64,000 nucleotides of DNA, from NCBI RefSeq assembly GCF_002835665.1, contig NZ_PIZV01000060.1:1-64000 (forward strand), written 5' to 3'. Shown here one piece after another: positions 34,772 to 43,269 of this stretch (position 1 is the first letter of the stretch; each line of letters begins with the position of its first letter). The translations under genes and the position numbers were made by a program. This DNA comes from Chryseobacterium sp. PMSZPI. Lineage in GTDB: Bacteria > Bacteroidota > Bacteroidia > Flavobacteriales > Weeksellaceae. Under the pieces are notes generated by a model. The model was not told the DNA's origin. It worked only from the letters and a program-made list of their open reading frames with translations, and made no database searches.

Positions 34772-35461
34772 ATGAAAAAGTTAATCTTAACATTCGCAGC
34801 AGTAGTAGTATCGGTAACAGCATTTGCTCAGAACGCAGGGAAATCAATGCTGAATCCAACAAACCACGCTTTGGTTTTAATTGACCACGAAGGACAGATG
34901 GCATTCGCAACAAAAAGCATCAGCATGGAAGAGCTGAGAAATAATGTAGCCTTAATTTCCGGAGGTTCAAAGATCTTCAAAGTTCCTACAGTGGTAACTA
35001 CAGTGGCAGAAAAATCGTTCGCTGGACCTGTTTTTCCTGAAATTTCAGAAGTTTATCCTGAAGCAACAAGTGGATATGTGGACAGAACTACGATGAACAC
35101 TTGGGAAGATGTAAATGCTCATAAAGCCATCACAGGAAAAAATAAAAAGAAACTGGTTCTGGCAGGTCTGTGGACAAGCGTTTGTGTGGTAGGCCCGGCT
35201 TTATCTGCTATTGATGAAGGGTATGAGGTGTATATCATCACAGATGCTTCTGGTGATATTTCTAAAGAAGCTCACGATCAGGCGGTTACAAGAATGGTTC
35301 AGGCTGGTGCACGTCCAATTACATCTGTTCAGTATGTTCTTGAATTACAGAGAGATTGGTCTAGAAAAGAAACATATAAACCAGTGAATGATTTGATGAA
35401 AAAATATGGTGGGGCTTACGGTCTGGGAATCCAGTATGCACAGGATATGCTTAAACACTAA
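34772..35461 (+). CDS. Secreted isochorismatase-like (YcaC-type) hydrolase
   Basis: 229 residues with a clear signal peptide (residues 1-20, ending TAFAQ). Isochorismatase fold: ALVLIDHEGQMAF with the catalytic Asp38, VVTTVAEKSF region, VDRTTMNTWED, and LAGLWTSVCVVGPALSA with Cys138 as nucleophile. This set resembles YcaC-type cysteine hydrolases, which as a rule lack a signal; export here is notable. The natural substrate is unknown. It is the first gene after Crp/Fnr-type promoter C and is followed at 67 bp by the amidohydrolase, with a hairpin between them. Confidence 0.9.
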   Translation: MKKLILTFAAVVVSVTAFAQNAGKSMLNPTNHALVLIDHEGQMAFATKSISMEELRNNVALISGGSKIFKVPTVVTTVAEKSFAGPVFPEISEVYPEATSGYVDRTTMNTWEDVNAHKAITGKNKKKLVLAGLWTSVCVVGPALSAIDEGYEVYIITDASGDISKEAHDQAVTRMVQAGARPITSVQYVLELQRDWSRKETYKPVNDLMKKYGGAYGLGIQYAQDMLKH

Positions 35462-35475
35462 TCAATTTCAACAAT

Positions 35476-35506
35476 GGCAGGTTGAAAACCTACCTGCCTT
35501 TTCTTT
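35476..35506 (+). terminator. Hairpin terminator/attenuator between isochorismatase and amidohydrolase genes
   Basis: GGCAGGT / ACCTGCC arms with a TTTTCTTTTT tract. It may end part of the transcripts after the first gene of the operon. Confidence 0.65.
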
Positions 35507-35528
35507 TTCAAACCCCTAAAAGTAAATT

Positions 35529-37301
35529 ATGAAATCAGTACATAAAATTCTATTCTCAATGGTGTTAGGAGCAGGATTGATGAATGCTCAGAAAGCTGAC
35601 TTAATTGTAACCAACGGAAAAATAACAACGATGGATGATAAAAATCCGGAAGTTCAGGCAGTTGCCATTAAAGACCATAAAATTTTCCGGACAGGAACGA
35701 ATGTTCAAATTTTAAAGCTAAAAGGAAGCTCTACAAAATTAATTGATGCTAAAGGAAACAGAGTAATTCCCGGATTATTTGATAGCCATTTACATGTAAT
35801 TCGTGGGGGAAGATTTTATAACACAGAGCTTCGGTGGGATGGGGTAAAAACCTTGAAGAGAGCTTTAGAGATGCTGAAAGAGCAGGCTCAGAGAACACCG
35901 AAAGGACAATGGGTAAGAGTGATTGGTGGCTGGAATGAATATCAGTTTGAAGAAAAAAGGTTACCAACTTTGGCAGAAATCAACGAAGCAACGGGTGAGG
36001 TTCCAACTTTTGTGATGTATCTCTACGGAAAAGCCTGGTTGAATAAAGCTGGTTTAAAGGAATTGAATATTAACGGAGACACCCCCAATCCGTCTCAGGG
36101 TTTAATTGAAAAAGACAGCAACGGAGATCCTACTGGTTTGTTGGTGGCAGAACCTAATGCATTTATTCTGTATTCAACTTTAGCAAAATTACCTGAATTA
36201 TCAGAGGCAGAAAAAGAAAACTCTACATTACAGTATATGACTGAACTTAATCGTCTTGGAGTAACTGCTGTGATGGATGCAGGTGGTGGTTTTCAGAATT
36301 TTCCGGACGACTATGGAACAACAGATGCTCTGAATAAGCAAGGAAAAATTACGGTTAGATTACCTTATTATCTGTTTGCTCAAAAGAAAGGTTCTGAATT
36401 GTCTGATTATACAAAATGGACCGGAATGGTTGATATTGATGATCACGGGCATAATGGCCACAATGAAATTGATTATCATGTGAATGGAGGTGGAGAAAAC
36501 CTGGTTTCAGATGGTGCCGATTTTGAAAATTTTCTTTTTCCAAGACCGGAATTACCTGCAACAATGGAGAAAAATATGAAAGATGTGGTAAGTCTTTTGG
36601 TGAAAAAAAGATGGCCTTTCAGAATTCATGCAACCTATAATGAAAGTATTACAAGGTTTTTAAATGTCATTGAAGAGGTCAATAGAGAAACCCCTTTGAA
36701 CGGATTGGTCTGGTTTATTGATCATGCTGAAACAGTGTCTGAAGAAAACATGAAAAGAATTAAGACCATGGGCGGAGGTATTGCAGTGCAACACAGAATG
36801 GCCTATCAGGGTGAAAGTTTCATCCACCGCTATGGTAAAAAAGCTGCTTTGGCTTCTCCACCGGTAAAGAAAATGCTTGAAATGGGAATTCCAGTAGGGT
36901 TGGGAACAGACGGAACGAGAGTGGCAAGTTATAATCCATGGGTTGCTTTATATTGGGTTACTTCAGGAAAAACTTTGGGTGGAACTCAGGTTATGGCAAA
37001 AGAAAACGCTCTGGACAGAAAAACAGCTTTATCACTTTCTACTTTTGGGGGGTATGAGCTTATAAAGGATTATGAAAAAGGAAAAATCAAAGAAGGATAT
37101 TTCGCAGACCTTACCATTTTAGACAGAGATTATTTCAGCGTTAATGAAGAAGAAATTAAAGATATTACTTCAAAATTAACCATTGTTGACGGAAAAGTAG
37201 TGTATGGAGACGAAACATACAAACATGTTGCTCCAGCTTCGCTTCCTGTACTTCCAGAATGGTCTCCTGTAAAATATTACGGCGGGTATCAAACCAAATA
37301 A
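35529..37301 (+). CDS. Secreted amidohydrolase (YtcJ-like, amidohydrolase 3)
   Basis: 590 residues with a signal peptide (residues 1-20, ending GLMNAQ). Metal-dependent TIM-barrel hydrolase: ADLIVTNGKITTMDD opens the small beta domain, IPGLFDSHLHVIRGG carries the HxH metal ligands (His87, His89), later histidines lie in FRIHATYNES and WFIDHAETV, and VGLGTDGTRVASYNPW holds the catalytic aspartate. The C-terminal KGKIKEGYFADLTILD and IVDGKVVYGDE close the beta domain. Family members cleave amides or formamides; substrate unknown. Part of the promoter C operon; the DoxX-porin pair follows after a repeat-filled gap. Confidence 0.9.
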   Translation: MKSVHKILFSMVLGAGLMNAQKADLIVTNGKITTMDDKNPEVQAVAIKDHKIFRTGTNVQILKLKGSSTKLIDAKGNRVIPGLFDSHLHVIRGGRFYNTELRWDGVKTLKRALEMLKEQAQRTPKGQWVRVIGGWNEYQFEEKRLPTLAEINEATGEVPTFVMYLYGKAWLNKAGLKELNINGDTPNPSQGLIEKDSNGDPTGLLVAEPNAFILYSTLAKLPELSEAEKENSTLQYMTELNRLGVTAVMDAGGGFQNFPDDYGTTDALNKQGKITVRLPYYLFAQKKGSELSDYTKWTGMVDIDDHGHNGHNEIDYHVNGGGENLVSDGADFENFLFPRPELPATMEKNMKDVVSLLVKKRWPFRIHATYNESITRFLNVIEEVNRETPLNGLVWFIDHAETVSEENMKRIKTMGGGIAVQHRMAYQGESFIHRYGKKAALASPPVKKMLEMGIPVGLGTDGTRVASYNPWVALYWVTSGKTLGGTQVMAKENALDRKTALSLSTFGGYELIKDYEKGKIKEGYFADLTILDRDYFSVNEEEIKDITSKLTIVDGKVVYGDETYKHVAPASLPVLPEWSPVKYYGGYQTK

Positions 37302-37364
37302 TATTAAAATCATAGTAAACCTTAACCTAAAATTAGGCAGATTTTACAACTGAAGGGCTAAACA

Positions 37365-37418
37365 TTCCCCTCCCTTGGAGGGGTGGCGAAAATTCAAAGA
37401 ATTTTTGACGGGGTGGTT
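37365..37418. repeat. CCCCTCC-type palindromic intergenic repeat
   Basis: CCCCTCCCTTGGAGGGG (37367-37383), then AAAATTCAAAGAATTTTT and GACGGGGTGGTT: two hairpins in a pattern that is widespread between genes of Bacteroidota (recalled). One copy in this window. Confidence 0.65.
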
Positions 37419-37423
37419 ATCTC

Positions 37424-37590
37424 AAACCACAAAAACCTCATAACACTTAAGTAAAATATAAGTTATCATGCATGCTGTTGAAAAGAGCACTTAAGTATTA
37501 TGAAAATCTCTGATTTTCATCTAAAGTGAACTTACTGATACAGTCGCAGTATAAACTTTCTTAAGTGAACTAAAGTGTCAGAAAAACACA
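37424..37590. repeat. Dispersed repeat R1, degenerate copy 2
   Basis: AAACCACAAAAACCTC, AACACTTAAGT, TTATGAAAATC, GATTTTCATCTAAAGTGAACTT and ACTAAAGTGT follow the order of R1 copies 1 and 4, but the terminal GACTACGTCGAACCTTCG block is missing. With the CCCCTCC repeat it fills the gap between the amidohydrolase and DoxX genes. Confidence 0.5.
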
Positions 37591-37640
37591 TTATGTAAGT
37601 AATACACTTCTCCAAACAGTTTCCATTAAATATAACCATC

Positions 37641-38072
37641 ATGAAAAAGTTCATCCAAACCATCACCAATCCAAGCCTTGAAGGAAAATTAATTCACATT
37701 GCTTTATTGACTTTCAGAATAGCATTATCATTAGAATTAATCTTTGCTCACGGACTGAAAAAACTCGGAATAGGTGTTGTGGAAGCAGAAAAGGTTCCCA
37801 ATCCATTAAATCTTCCGGAAGCATTCAACAGTCTTTTTGCTGACGCCGCTAATTTGTTTTTTCCTGTATTTGTCATCTTAGGATTATTGACAAGAGCAGC
37901 AGTTTTACCAATATTAGCGGTGACTTTAACCGGATATTTTGTCCTTCATTGGAATGATGCTTTACTGATAAAAGATACACCGTTTATGTATAGTTTATGT
38001 TATTTGTTTCTGCTTTTTGTGGGCCCGGGGAAATATTCTATTGATCATTATATAAGAAAAAAATTACAATGA
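37641..38072 (+). CDS. DoxX family membrane protein
   Basis: 143 residues with four hydrophobic helices (about 18-38, 66-90, 92-110, 114-134), the DoxX/SURF4 layout. AHGLKKLGI near the N-terminus and the short VGPGKYSIDHYI tail fit the family. DoxX proteins are small inner-membrane proteins linked to thiol and oxidative stress. The TGA overlaps the porin ATG by 4 bp (ATGA), so translation is coupled. The repeat-rich gap upstream may hold its own promoter, which is not evident. Confidence 0.88.
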   Translation: MKKFIQTITNPSLEGKLIHIALLTFRIALSLELIFAHGLKKLGIGVVEAEKVPNPLNLPEAFNSLFADAANLFFPVFVILGLLTRAAVLPILAVTLTGYFVLHWNDALLIKDTPFMYSLCYLFLLFVGPGKYSIDHYIRKKLQ

Positions 38073-39439
38073 AAAAGCTGATTAAGATAGTATGGATTGT
38101 TCAGATTATGCTTCCCATTGCGGTTTCAGCACAGTTTAAACTCATGAGGTTTGATGAGAATTATGCAGCGTACCGGGATTCAACAAAAACATTTTATAAT
38201 TCTCTGAAATATATTCCGCTTTCTGAAAATAATAACGGTAAATATTTATCCTTAGGCGGAGAAGCAAGAGCGGAATTTGTAGAATTTAATAATGAAGACT
38301 GGGGCAGATTGGGAATTGGAAGCAATCCTTTTTTTATCCAGAGATATACAGTTCATGGTGATTTGCATTTAGGGTCAAGGGTAAGGGTTTTCGGACAGTT
38401 GCGAAGTGCCTGGGAGAACGGAAGGAAGAACGGGCCAAGACCAATAGATGAAGATCATCTTAATGTTCAGAACCTTTTCCTGGATGTAGATGTCGTTAAA
38501 AATGAAAAAGAAAAATTAACCGTTCGTGCGGGGAGACAGGAACTTGATTATGGAAGCGGAAGATTGATTTCTGTGCGGGAAGGTCCGAATTTAAGACTTT
38601 ATTTTGATGGATTTAAACTAATGTATCAAAGAGGAAATTTCAAATCAGATGCTTTTGTGATGATGGCAAGCGAAATTAATACCGGAGCCTTTGATAATAA
38701 GATTTCAAAATCTGTAAGCCTTTGGGGAAGTTATAATACCTTGATTCTTCCGAAAAGTGGGAATTTAGAATGGTATTATCTGGGAATTCACAGAAAAGAA
38801 TCCCGTTTTGAAGATGGAGTAGGAGATGAAACAAGGCATACTTTAGGCGGCCGGTTTTGGAAATATGGAGGCGGTTTTATTTACAACTTTGAAATGGCGT
38901 ATCAGTTCGGGAACTTTAATAAAGGAACAATAAGTGCATGGACGGCTTCTGCGGATATAGGGTATATGTTTGAAAATGTGAAAGGAAAACCCACCATCAA
39001 CCTTCGTAACGATTATATTTCGGGCGACAAAAACAAAGGAGATGGGAAATTGGGGACTTTCAATCCGCTCTATCCGAAAGGTGGGTATTTCGGATTCAAT
39101 CCACAAATAGGACCTGTGAATCTTATCGATATACATCCTTATGCAACCATAGATTTGAGTAATACAATAACAGTTCAGGCAGATGTGGTTTTCAATTGGA
39201 GATATTCTTTACAGGATGGTGTTTACAGGCCAAGCGGCTCATTGAATCTCGCTTCCATGAACTCTAAAAAGAGATATATCGGAACAGCTTTTTTAGGCAG
39301 TTTTAATTATAAAATCAATAAATTTTTCACCTTTAATACTGGGATCCAGTATTTCAAAACCGGAGCATTTGTAGATGATATTATCGAAAATGACAAAGAC
39401 GGACTTTTTATTAATTCAAGAATAGTATTCAAATTTTAA
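38069..39439 (+). CDS. Alginate-export-type outer-membrane porin
   Basis: 456 residues; signal peptide ending AVSAQ (about residue 22). The body has repeated amphipathic beta-strands typical of an 18-stranded barrel of the alginate export (AlgE-like) family: YLSLGGEARAEFVEF, RVRVFGQLRSAWENG, LTVRAGRQELDYGSGRLIS, LRLYFDGFKLMY, ending in the aromatic GLFINSRIVFKF characteristic of outer-membrane barrels. In non-pseudomonads these are generic substrate channels. Starts 4 bp inside the DoxX gene; the M17-domain gene follows 98 bp later. Likely delivers substrate to the exported enzymes of this cluster (inference). Confidence 0.85.
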   Translation: MKKLIKIVWIVQIMLPIAVSAQFKLMRFDENYAAYRDSTKTFYNSLKYIPLSENNNGKYLSLGGEARAEFVEFNNEDWGRLGIGSNPFFIQRYTVHGDLHLGSRVRVFGQLRSAWENGRKNGPRPIDEDHLNVQNLFLDVDVVKNEKEKLTVRAGRQELDYGSGRLISVREGPNLRLYFDGFKLMYQRGNFKSDAFVMMASEINTGAFDNKISKSVSLWGSYNTLILPKSGNLEWYYLGIHRKESRFEDGVGDETRHTLGGRFWKYGGGFIYNFEMAYQFGNFNKGTISAWTASADIGYMFENVKGKPTINLRNDYISGDKNKGDGKLGTFNPLYPKGGYFGFNPQIGPVNLIDIHPYATIDLSNTITVQADVVFNWRYSLQDGVYRPSGSLNLASMNSKKRYIGTAFLGSFNYKINKFFTFNTGIQYFKTGAFVDDIIENDKDGLFINSRIVFKF

Positions 39440-39537
39440 TGAATCGGATCTTTTTAATTATCTCACGTCAATGCTGAGAATGATTTCTAAAACTAACTTT
39501 GATACATACTAAAACTTAAACATTTAAAACAATTATT

Positions 39538-40278
39538 ATGAAAAATATAGTAAAGAATACATTGAGTAAATCCATGTTAATTACCGGGTTGATTTTTTCA
39601 ACGTTAACTTTTTCTCAAACAACAACTGCAAATTCCTCTGTAGTTCCTACAGCTGTTGGAACTTCAAAAAACTGGGGTTCTGTGGATGGGATTTCAATGA
39701 TTGGATTGGTTCAGGGACCCTCTTCTGCAGAAGCTCAATTACAGGTTGCCTGTGTTTTTGAATATACGGATAATGACATCCACAGTGCTCAGGCATTACC
39801 CGCAAACCTAAATGGATTGGTGCATTTGGATGAAGCTTTGAAAGGAGAATTTACAAAAATAAGACAAGGCGGTTACTTCAAAGGACATTCTTTGGAAACT
39901 ATTTTGATTTCTCCTCCAAAAGGATCCATGTCTGCAAATAAACTGTTGCTAATTGGTTTAGGAGACCGAAACAAATTCACTCCAGAATTGATGACATCTG
40001 TGGGAGAGGTTGCAGCACGTGAAGCCATGAGATTAGGAGTAAGTAATTTTGCCTTTGCAAGCGATTTAAAAGATGCCGGTATTGATTCTCCAACAGCTCT
40101 GGTAGCAGGAAATGTAGTAAGAGGTATTGTGAATGCGAACCGCTCCGAAGTTTATTTGAAAGAACATAACCTTTCCAAAACTAAGAAATTAGAAAAAGTA
40201 CATCTTCTGGCAGGGCCTTCATTCTTTGAAGTTGCCGGAGGGGGAATTAAAGAGGCTATTGCGGAAGTTAAGAAATAG
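39538..40278 (+). CDS. Secreted M17 peptidase N-terminal domain protein
   Basis: 246 residues with a signal peptide (about 1-27, ending LTFSQ). The rest matches only the N-terminal domain of leucyl aminopeptidases (M17): DGISMIGLVQGPSSAEAQ, LNGLVHLDEALKGEFTK, and ANKLLLIGLGDRNKF, then VGEVAAREAMRLGVSNFAF. The catalytic C-terminal domain with the NTDAEGRL signature and two metal ions is absent, and the stop comes at a natural domain end (EAIAEVKK), so it is a stand-alone domain, not a frameshift. Role unknown. A TAACTTTG -7-like octamer at 39494-39501 hints at a separate promoter. Confidence 0.85.
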   Translation: MKNIVKNTLSKSMLITGLIFSTLTFSQTTTANSSVVPTAVGTSKNWGSVDGISMIGLVQGPSSAEAQLQVACVFEYTDNDIHSAQALPANLNGLVHLDEALKGEFTKIRQGGYFKGHSLETILISPPKGSMSANKLLLIGLGDRNKFTPELMTSVGEVAAREAMRLGVSNFAFASDLKDAGIDSPTALVAGNVVRGIVNANRSEVYLKEHNLSKTKKLEKVHLLAGPSFFEVAGGGIKEAIAEVKK

Positions 40279-40336
40279 CTTTACTCTGATAGGTTTAATT
40301 CACTGGAAAGTCTTGACTAATTCAGTTTAATATTAT

Positions 40337-40373
40337 AAAATGCCGGATATGGAAAATACCTGGCATTTTTTTT
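40337..40373 (+). terminator. Terminator after the M17-domain gene
   Basis: AAAATGCC / GGCATTTT arms with a long T-run. It closes the promoter C cluster. Confidence 0.75.
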
Positions 40374-40404
40374 AATTTTTGTTGTGAGAAGTTGCGAGAC
40401 TTTG

Positions 40405-40463
40405 AGCTAGTAAATAAAATCATTTCCTTTAAACCTGTTCGAAAGTAAAGAGACTTCAGAGAG
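40405..40463 (+). repeat. Palindromic repeat R4, copy
   Basis: AGCTAGTAAATAAAATCATT, TCCTTTAAAC and GAGACTTCAGAGAG, matching 31836-31895. Preceded by GCGAGACTTTGAGCTAG, shared with 26785-26820. Confidence 0.5.
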
Positions 40464-40496
40464 TAGATAATATAAACATCACTTATGATTTTTCCA

Positions 40497-40536
40497 TAAA
40501 AAATGCCCCTAAAAAGGTCTGGCTTTTTGGGGCATT
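40497..40536 (-). terminator. Terminator of the minus-strand surface-protein gene
   Basis: AATGCCCC / GGGGCATT with an inner AAAAAG / CTTTTT extension; on the minus strand a T-run follows. 20 bp after the stop of the 40556-41773 gene. Confidence 0.8.
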
Positions 40537-40555
40537 CTATTGTAAGGATATTCTA

Positions 40556-41773
40556 TTATGGAGCTTTTACTTGCTCTATCTTTATATATATTTTAGAAAG
40601 GTTGGGTTGGGCACTACCTGAAGTAGGTGCACCTACCATAATGGTTGCGGTATAAGCGGTTTTTGAAGAAGGATTACTGTCTATCCAGGTATATCTTCTA
40701 TGCTCGGGTCCGCCACCGGCTCCGTCTATAATTCCTATGTTCCCCCAGTAAGCCGTTCCTATTGGCCCTGTGCTCTGAGGAACCCAAGTCGTTGATGAAT
40801 CTGCCATACCACCCCATACTCCTGAAGTAATATTGTTTGTTGTTACGGCTGAACCAATATAACCACCATATTCGGTATTATAGTTCCAATACAGATTAAC
40901 GGTAGAACCTGTATTATTAAACAATTGCACATTAGGAACTGCAGTGGTTGTACCACTTGTCGTATCAAATATTACCCTGATCGAATACTTACCATCCGGA
41001 GTAGCAAGAGGTAGAGTGTAGGCTTGTTTCCCGTTGGAATCGGTTGTTAGGGTTGGATATCCCATCACAGCAAGAGATGAAATGTCTGCACGACTTGTAT
41101 TTCCCACTGTAGCAGTACAGTTTTGTGCTGCTGTTAAGAAAGGAACTGTAGTGCTGTTCATAGGAATACTCATATCATTAGCAGTGGTAGGAGTACCAGT
41201 CACAGAGAATACCAATTCGCCATCACCAAACTCCAGAGTTCCGGGTCTTAGTTGAAAGGTTAATCCGTTCACAGTAAAAGGAGCTCCTGAATTATACGAA
41301 CCTCCGTTTCCTTGATTATAGGTAATTCTTAAGTTTCCATTGTAAGGAACACCGGGAGTATAAGTAGAAGGATTTAAGTAAGCTGTATTACACTGTAACG
41401 CGGTAATAGCCGAAGCAATGGTATTTGTTGTTGGTGTAATTCTTTGCCATACATTTCCATCAAAATAATAATAGCCGATAGCAGTAACGTTAATACGTTG
41501 TCCTGTAGCATCACCACCGGTAACATCCGTAATATAAATTAATGCTCCTCTCTGATCGCTGCCATAGGAAGCAGTATTTGCGGTAAGCTCGGCTCTTGTA
41601 AGTCTCGGAGCCTGTAATCCGTATGTTTGTGTGTTATCCGTAATTACTCCAGAATTATCTCTTTTAGCAGATACATCCATCGTTGTTTTTGGTAAAGATG
41701 TATTGATGCCTACTTGGGCAAGCGAGAACCCAGAAATCAGAATAGCACTGAGGTGTGTAAATTTTGTTTTCAT
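40556..41773 (-). CDS. Secreted surface protein of unknown function
   Basis: 405 residues, signal peptide ending SGFSLAQ (about residue 19). The opening VGINTSLPKTTMDVSAKRDN is the common start of flavobacterial cell-surface proteins, followed by GLQAPRLTRAELTA and RGALIYITDVTGGDATGQR. The second half is rich in G, S, T and N, with WGGMADSSTTWVPQSTG and RRYTWIDSNPSSKTAYTATI. No T9SS sorting domain or catalytic motif. Likely exposed on the surface; function unknown. Stand-alone minus-strand gene with its own terminator. Confidence 0.72.
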   Translation of the reverse strand: MKTKFTHLSAILISGFSLAQVGINTSLPKTTMDVSAKRDNSGVITDNTQTYGLQAPRLTRAELTANTASYGSDQRGALIYITDVTGGDATGQRINVTAIGYYYFDGNVWQRITPTTNTIASAITALQCNTAYLNPSTYTPGVPYNGNLRITYNQGNGGSYNSGAPFTVNGLTFQLRPGTLEFGDGELVFSVTGTPTTANDMSIPMNSTTVPFLTAAQNCTATVGNTSRADISSLAVMGYPTLTTDSNGKQAYTLPLATPDGKYSIRVIFDTTSGTTTAVPNVQLFNNTGSTVNLYWNYNTEYGGYIGSAVTTNNITSGVWGGMADSSTTWVPQSTGPIGTAYWGNIGIIDGAGGGPEHRRYTWIDSNPSSKTAYTATIMVGAPTSGSAQPNLSKIYIKIEQVKAP

Positions 41774-41950
41774 GTTAGGTGTTATTTTGGGTAAGTCAAA
41801 TATAGCTTTTTTTTATGAAAAAATAAAAAAAATTACCTTTATGATAAAAAAAAACAATTAATTCATAAGGTTCTATTGAAATATGAGATTTTGAGCGGGT
41901 TTGTAATGTTTTTAATTTCAGTATCCTTTTTTTGATTAAAGCTCTTATAT

Positions 41951-42147
41951 CAACTTTTGCTCACCTAAGAAGTTTAAAATAACCCCCGCATAAGTTCACA
42001 TAAAAGGAAAATCAAAAATTTTCATAAAAATTAGTGCTTTTATCTACGCAATGCTTGTCGTTTAAAAATACTAAAATGTTTAAAAACTTTTGTGACTTTT
42101 GGCTATGTGGACCCTTCGGTTTGTGGTTTAATAAAATATTTAAACAG
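41951..42147 (+). repeat. Dispersed repeat R1, copy 3 (5' end diverged)
   Basis: AAGAAGTTTAAAATAACCCC, GCATAAGTTCACATAA, AAAATACTAAAATGTTTAAA, TTTGTGACTTTTGGCTATG and TTTGTGGTTTAATAAAAT, ending AAACAG. Same orientation as copy 4, immediately upstream of the CREST gene. Confidence 0.7.
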
Positions 42148-42223
42148 ATTTAACATAATCGGGCACGGTCAGGTATATAATGTCATAATTTTTTCTATAT
42201 TTAGAAGTACATTAGTATATACA

Positions 42224-42991
42224 ATGCCAATACACCCAATACCTCCGGATGGAGGCATGTTATATAAAGAAACAGATATGACTCAGTTTTTCCCTGAGCC
42301 ATTAAATGCAATAACTGCTCTGTTGTTTTTAGCCATAGCTATTTTTTGGACCGTTAAAATGAAGGGGAATTTTAAAGAATATCCTTTTTTAACCTATTGC
42401 CTGATTTTATTATATATAGGTGCCATTGGAGGAACTGTTTATCATTCATTCAGACAATGGCCGGTATTTATCATGATGGATTGGATGCCCATTATGTTGC
42501 TGTGCTTGTCTGCCGGATTTTATTTTTTAGCTCAGAGCATCAGATGGTACTATGCTGTTGTAATGGTTCTTGTATATCTGATACTTATGTTTGTGTTGAG
42601 AAATTGGATTTTAATAGATAATACAGCTCTCTTTATCAATGTAAATTATGCCATCATGGCTTCATTTGTGCTTTTTTCGGTATTAAGTTATTTGATATAT
42701 ACTCAATGGAAAGCTGGCAAATGGGTAGGCTTTGCTTTATTATCTTTTGTTCTTGCGCTTACTTTCCGGATCATTGATAAATGGGATTGGGCGAGTTTCG
42801 GAACACATTTTTTATGGCATACATTTGGGGCGGTAGCAACATTTTGTATGTTTAATTATATCTATCTTACGCGGAATATAATGAGAAACCATAAGTGGTT
42901 TTTATTTTCATTGAACTCCTTATTCATATATGAAATCTGTTTAAGCTTAACCACAAAAGTCACAAAAGTTTTTATTTTTTTAACACTTTAG
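42224..42991 (+). CDS. CREST superfamily-like membrane hydrolase
   Basis: 255 residues from the ATG at 42224; the longer frame from 42092 begins inside repeat R1 and is not used. About seven helices. Conserved residues of the CREST superfamily (ceramidases, PAQR receptors, Per1) are in place: YHSF (His74, Ser75) after the first loops, MMDW (Asp86) and GTHFLWHTFG (His195 and His199, the HxxxH pair), with FRIIDKWDW before it. These coordinate a metal in lipid amide hydrolases. The final ~15 residues (LTTKVTKVFIFLTL) and the stop are encoded by repeat R1 copy 4. Substrate unknown; function inferred from these residues. Confidence 0.7.
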   Translation: MPIHPIPPDGGMLYKETDMTQFFPEPLNAITALLFLAIAIFWTVKMKGNFKEYPFLTYCLILLYIGAIGGTVYHSFRQWPVFIMMDWMPIMLLCLSAGFYFLAQSIRWYYAVVMVLVYLILMFVLRNWILIDNTALFINVNYAIMASFVLFSVLSYLIYTQWKAGKWVGFALLSFVLALTFRIIDKWDWASFGTHFLWHTFGAVATFCMFNYIYLTRNIMRNHKWFLFSLNSLFIYEICLSLTTKVTKVFIFLTL

Positions 42992-43185
42992 TCCACTTAA
43001 GAAGTTTAAAATGCCCCTGTATAAGTTCCAGTACACTTAAGATGAAAATCAAAGATTTTCGTGAAACTTTAGTGCACCTATCTGCACAATTCTTGTTACT
43101 TAAAAATACTAAAGTGTTTAAAAAGCTTTTGTGGCTTTTGACTGCGTCGAACCTTCGATTTGTGGTTTAATAAAAAAATAAACAG
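42949..43185 (+). repeat. Dispersed repeat R1, copy 4 (full length)
   Basis: Begins AACCACAAAAGTCACAAAAG and ends TTTGTGGTTTAATAAAAAAA followed by AACAG; the ends are long inverse complements apart from the inserted ACTGCGTCGAACCTTCGAT block. It overlaps the last 43 bases of the CREST gene and supplies its TAG stop (42989-42991). Confidence 0.8.
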
Positions 43186-43269
43186 TTTTTCTATGAAATT
43201 CACAGTTTACTTCTTTTACTGTTGAAAGAAAGATGATTTACTTATATTTGCTCTGCAAAGTAAAATTAA

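Noticed and set aside
42092..42223. 44-residue N-terminal extension of the CREST protein
   Set aside because: It begins in repeat R1 and has no family match; the ATG at 42224 leads straight into the conserved part.
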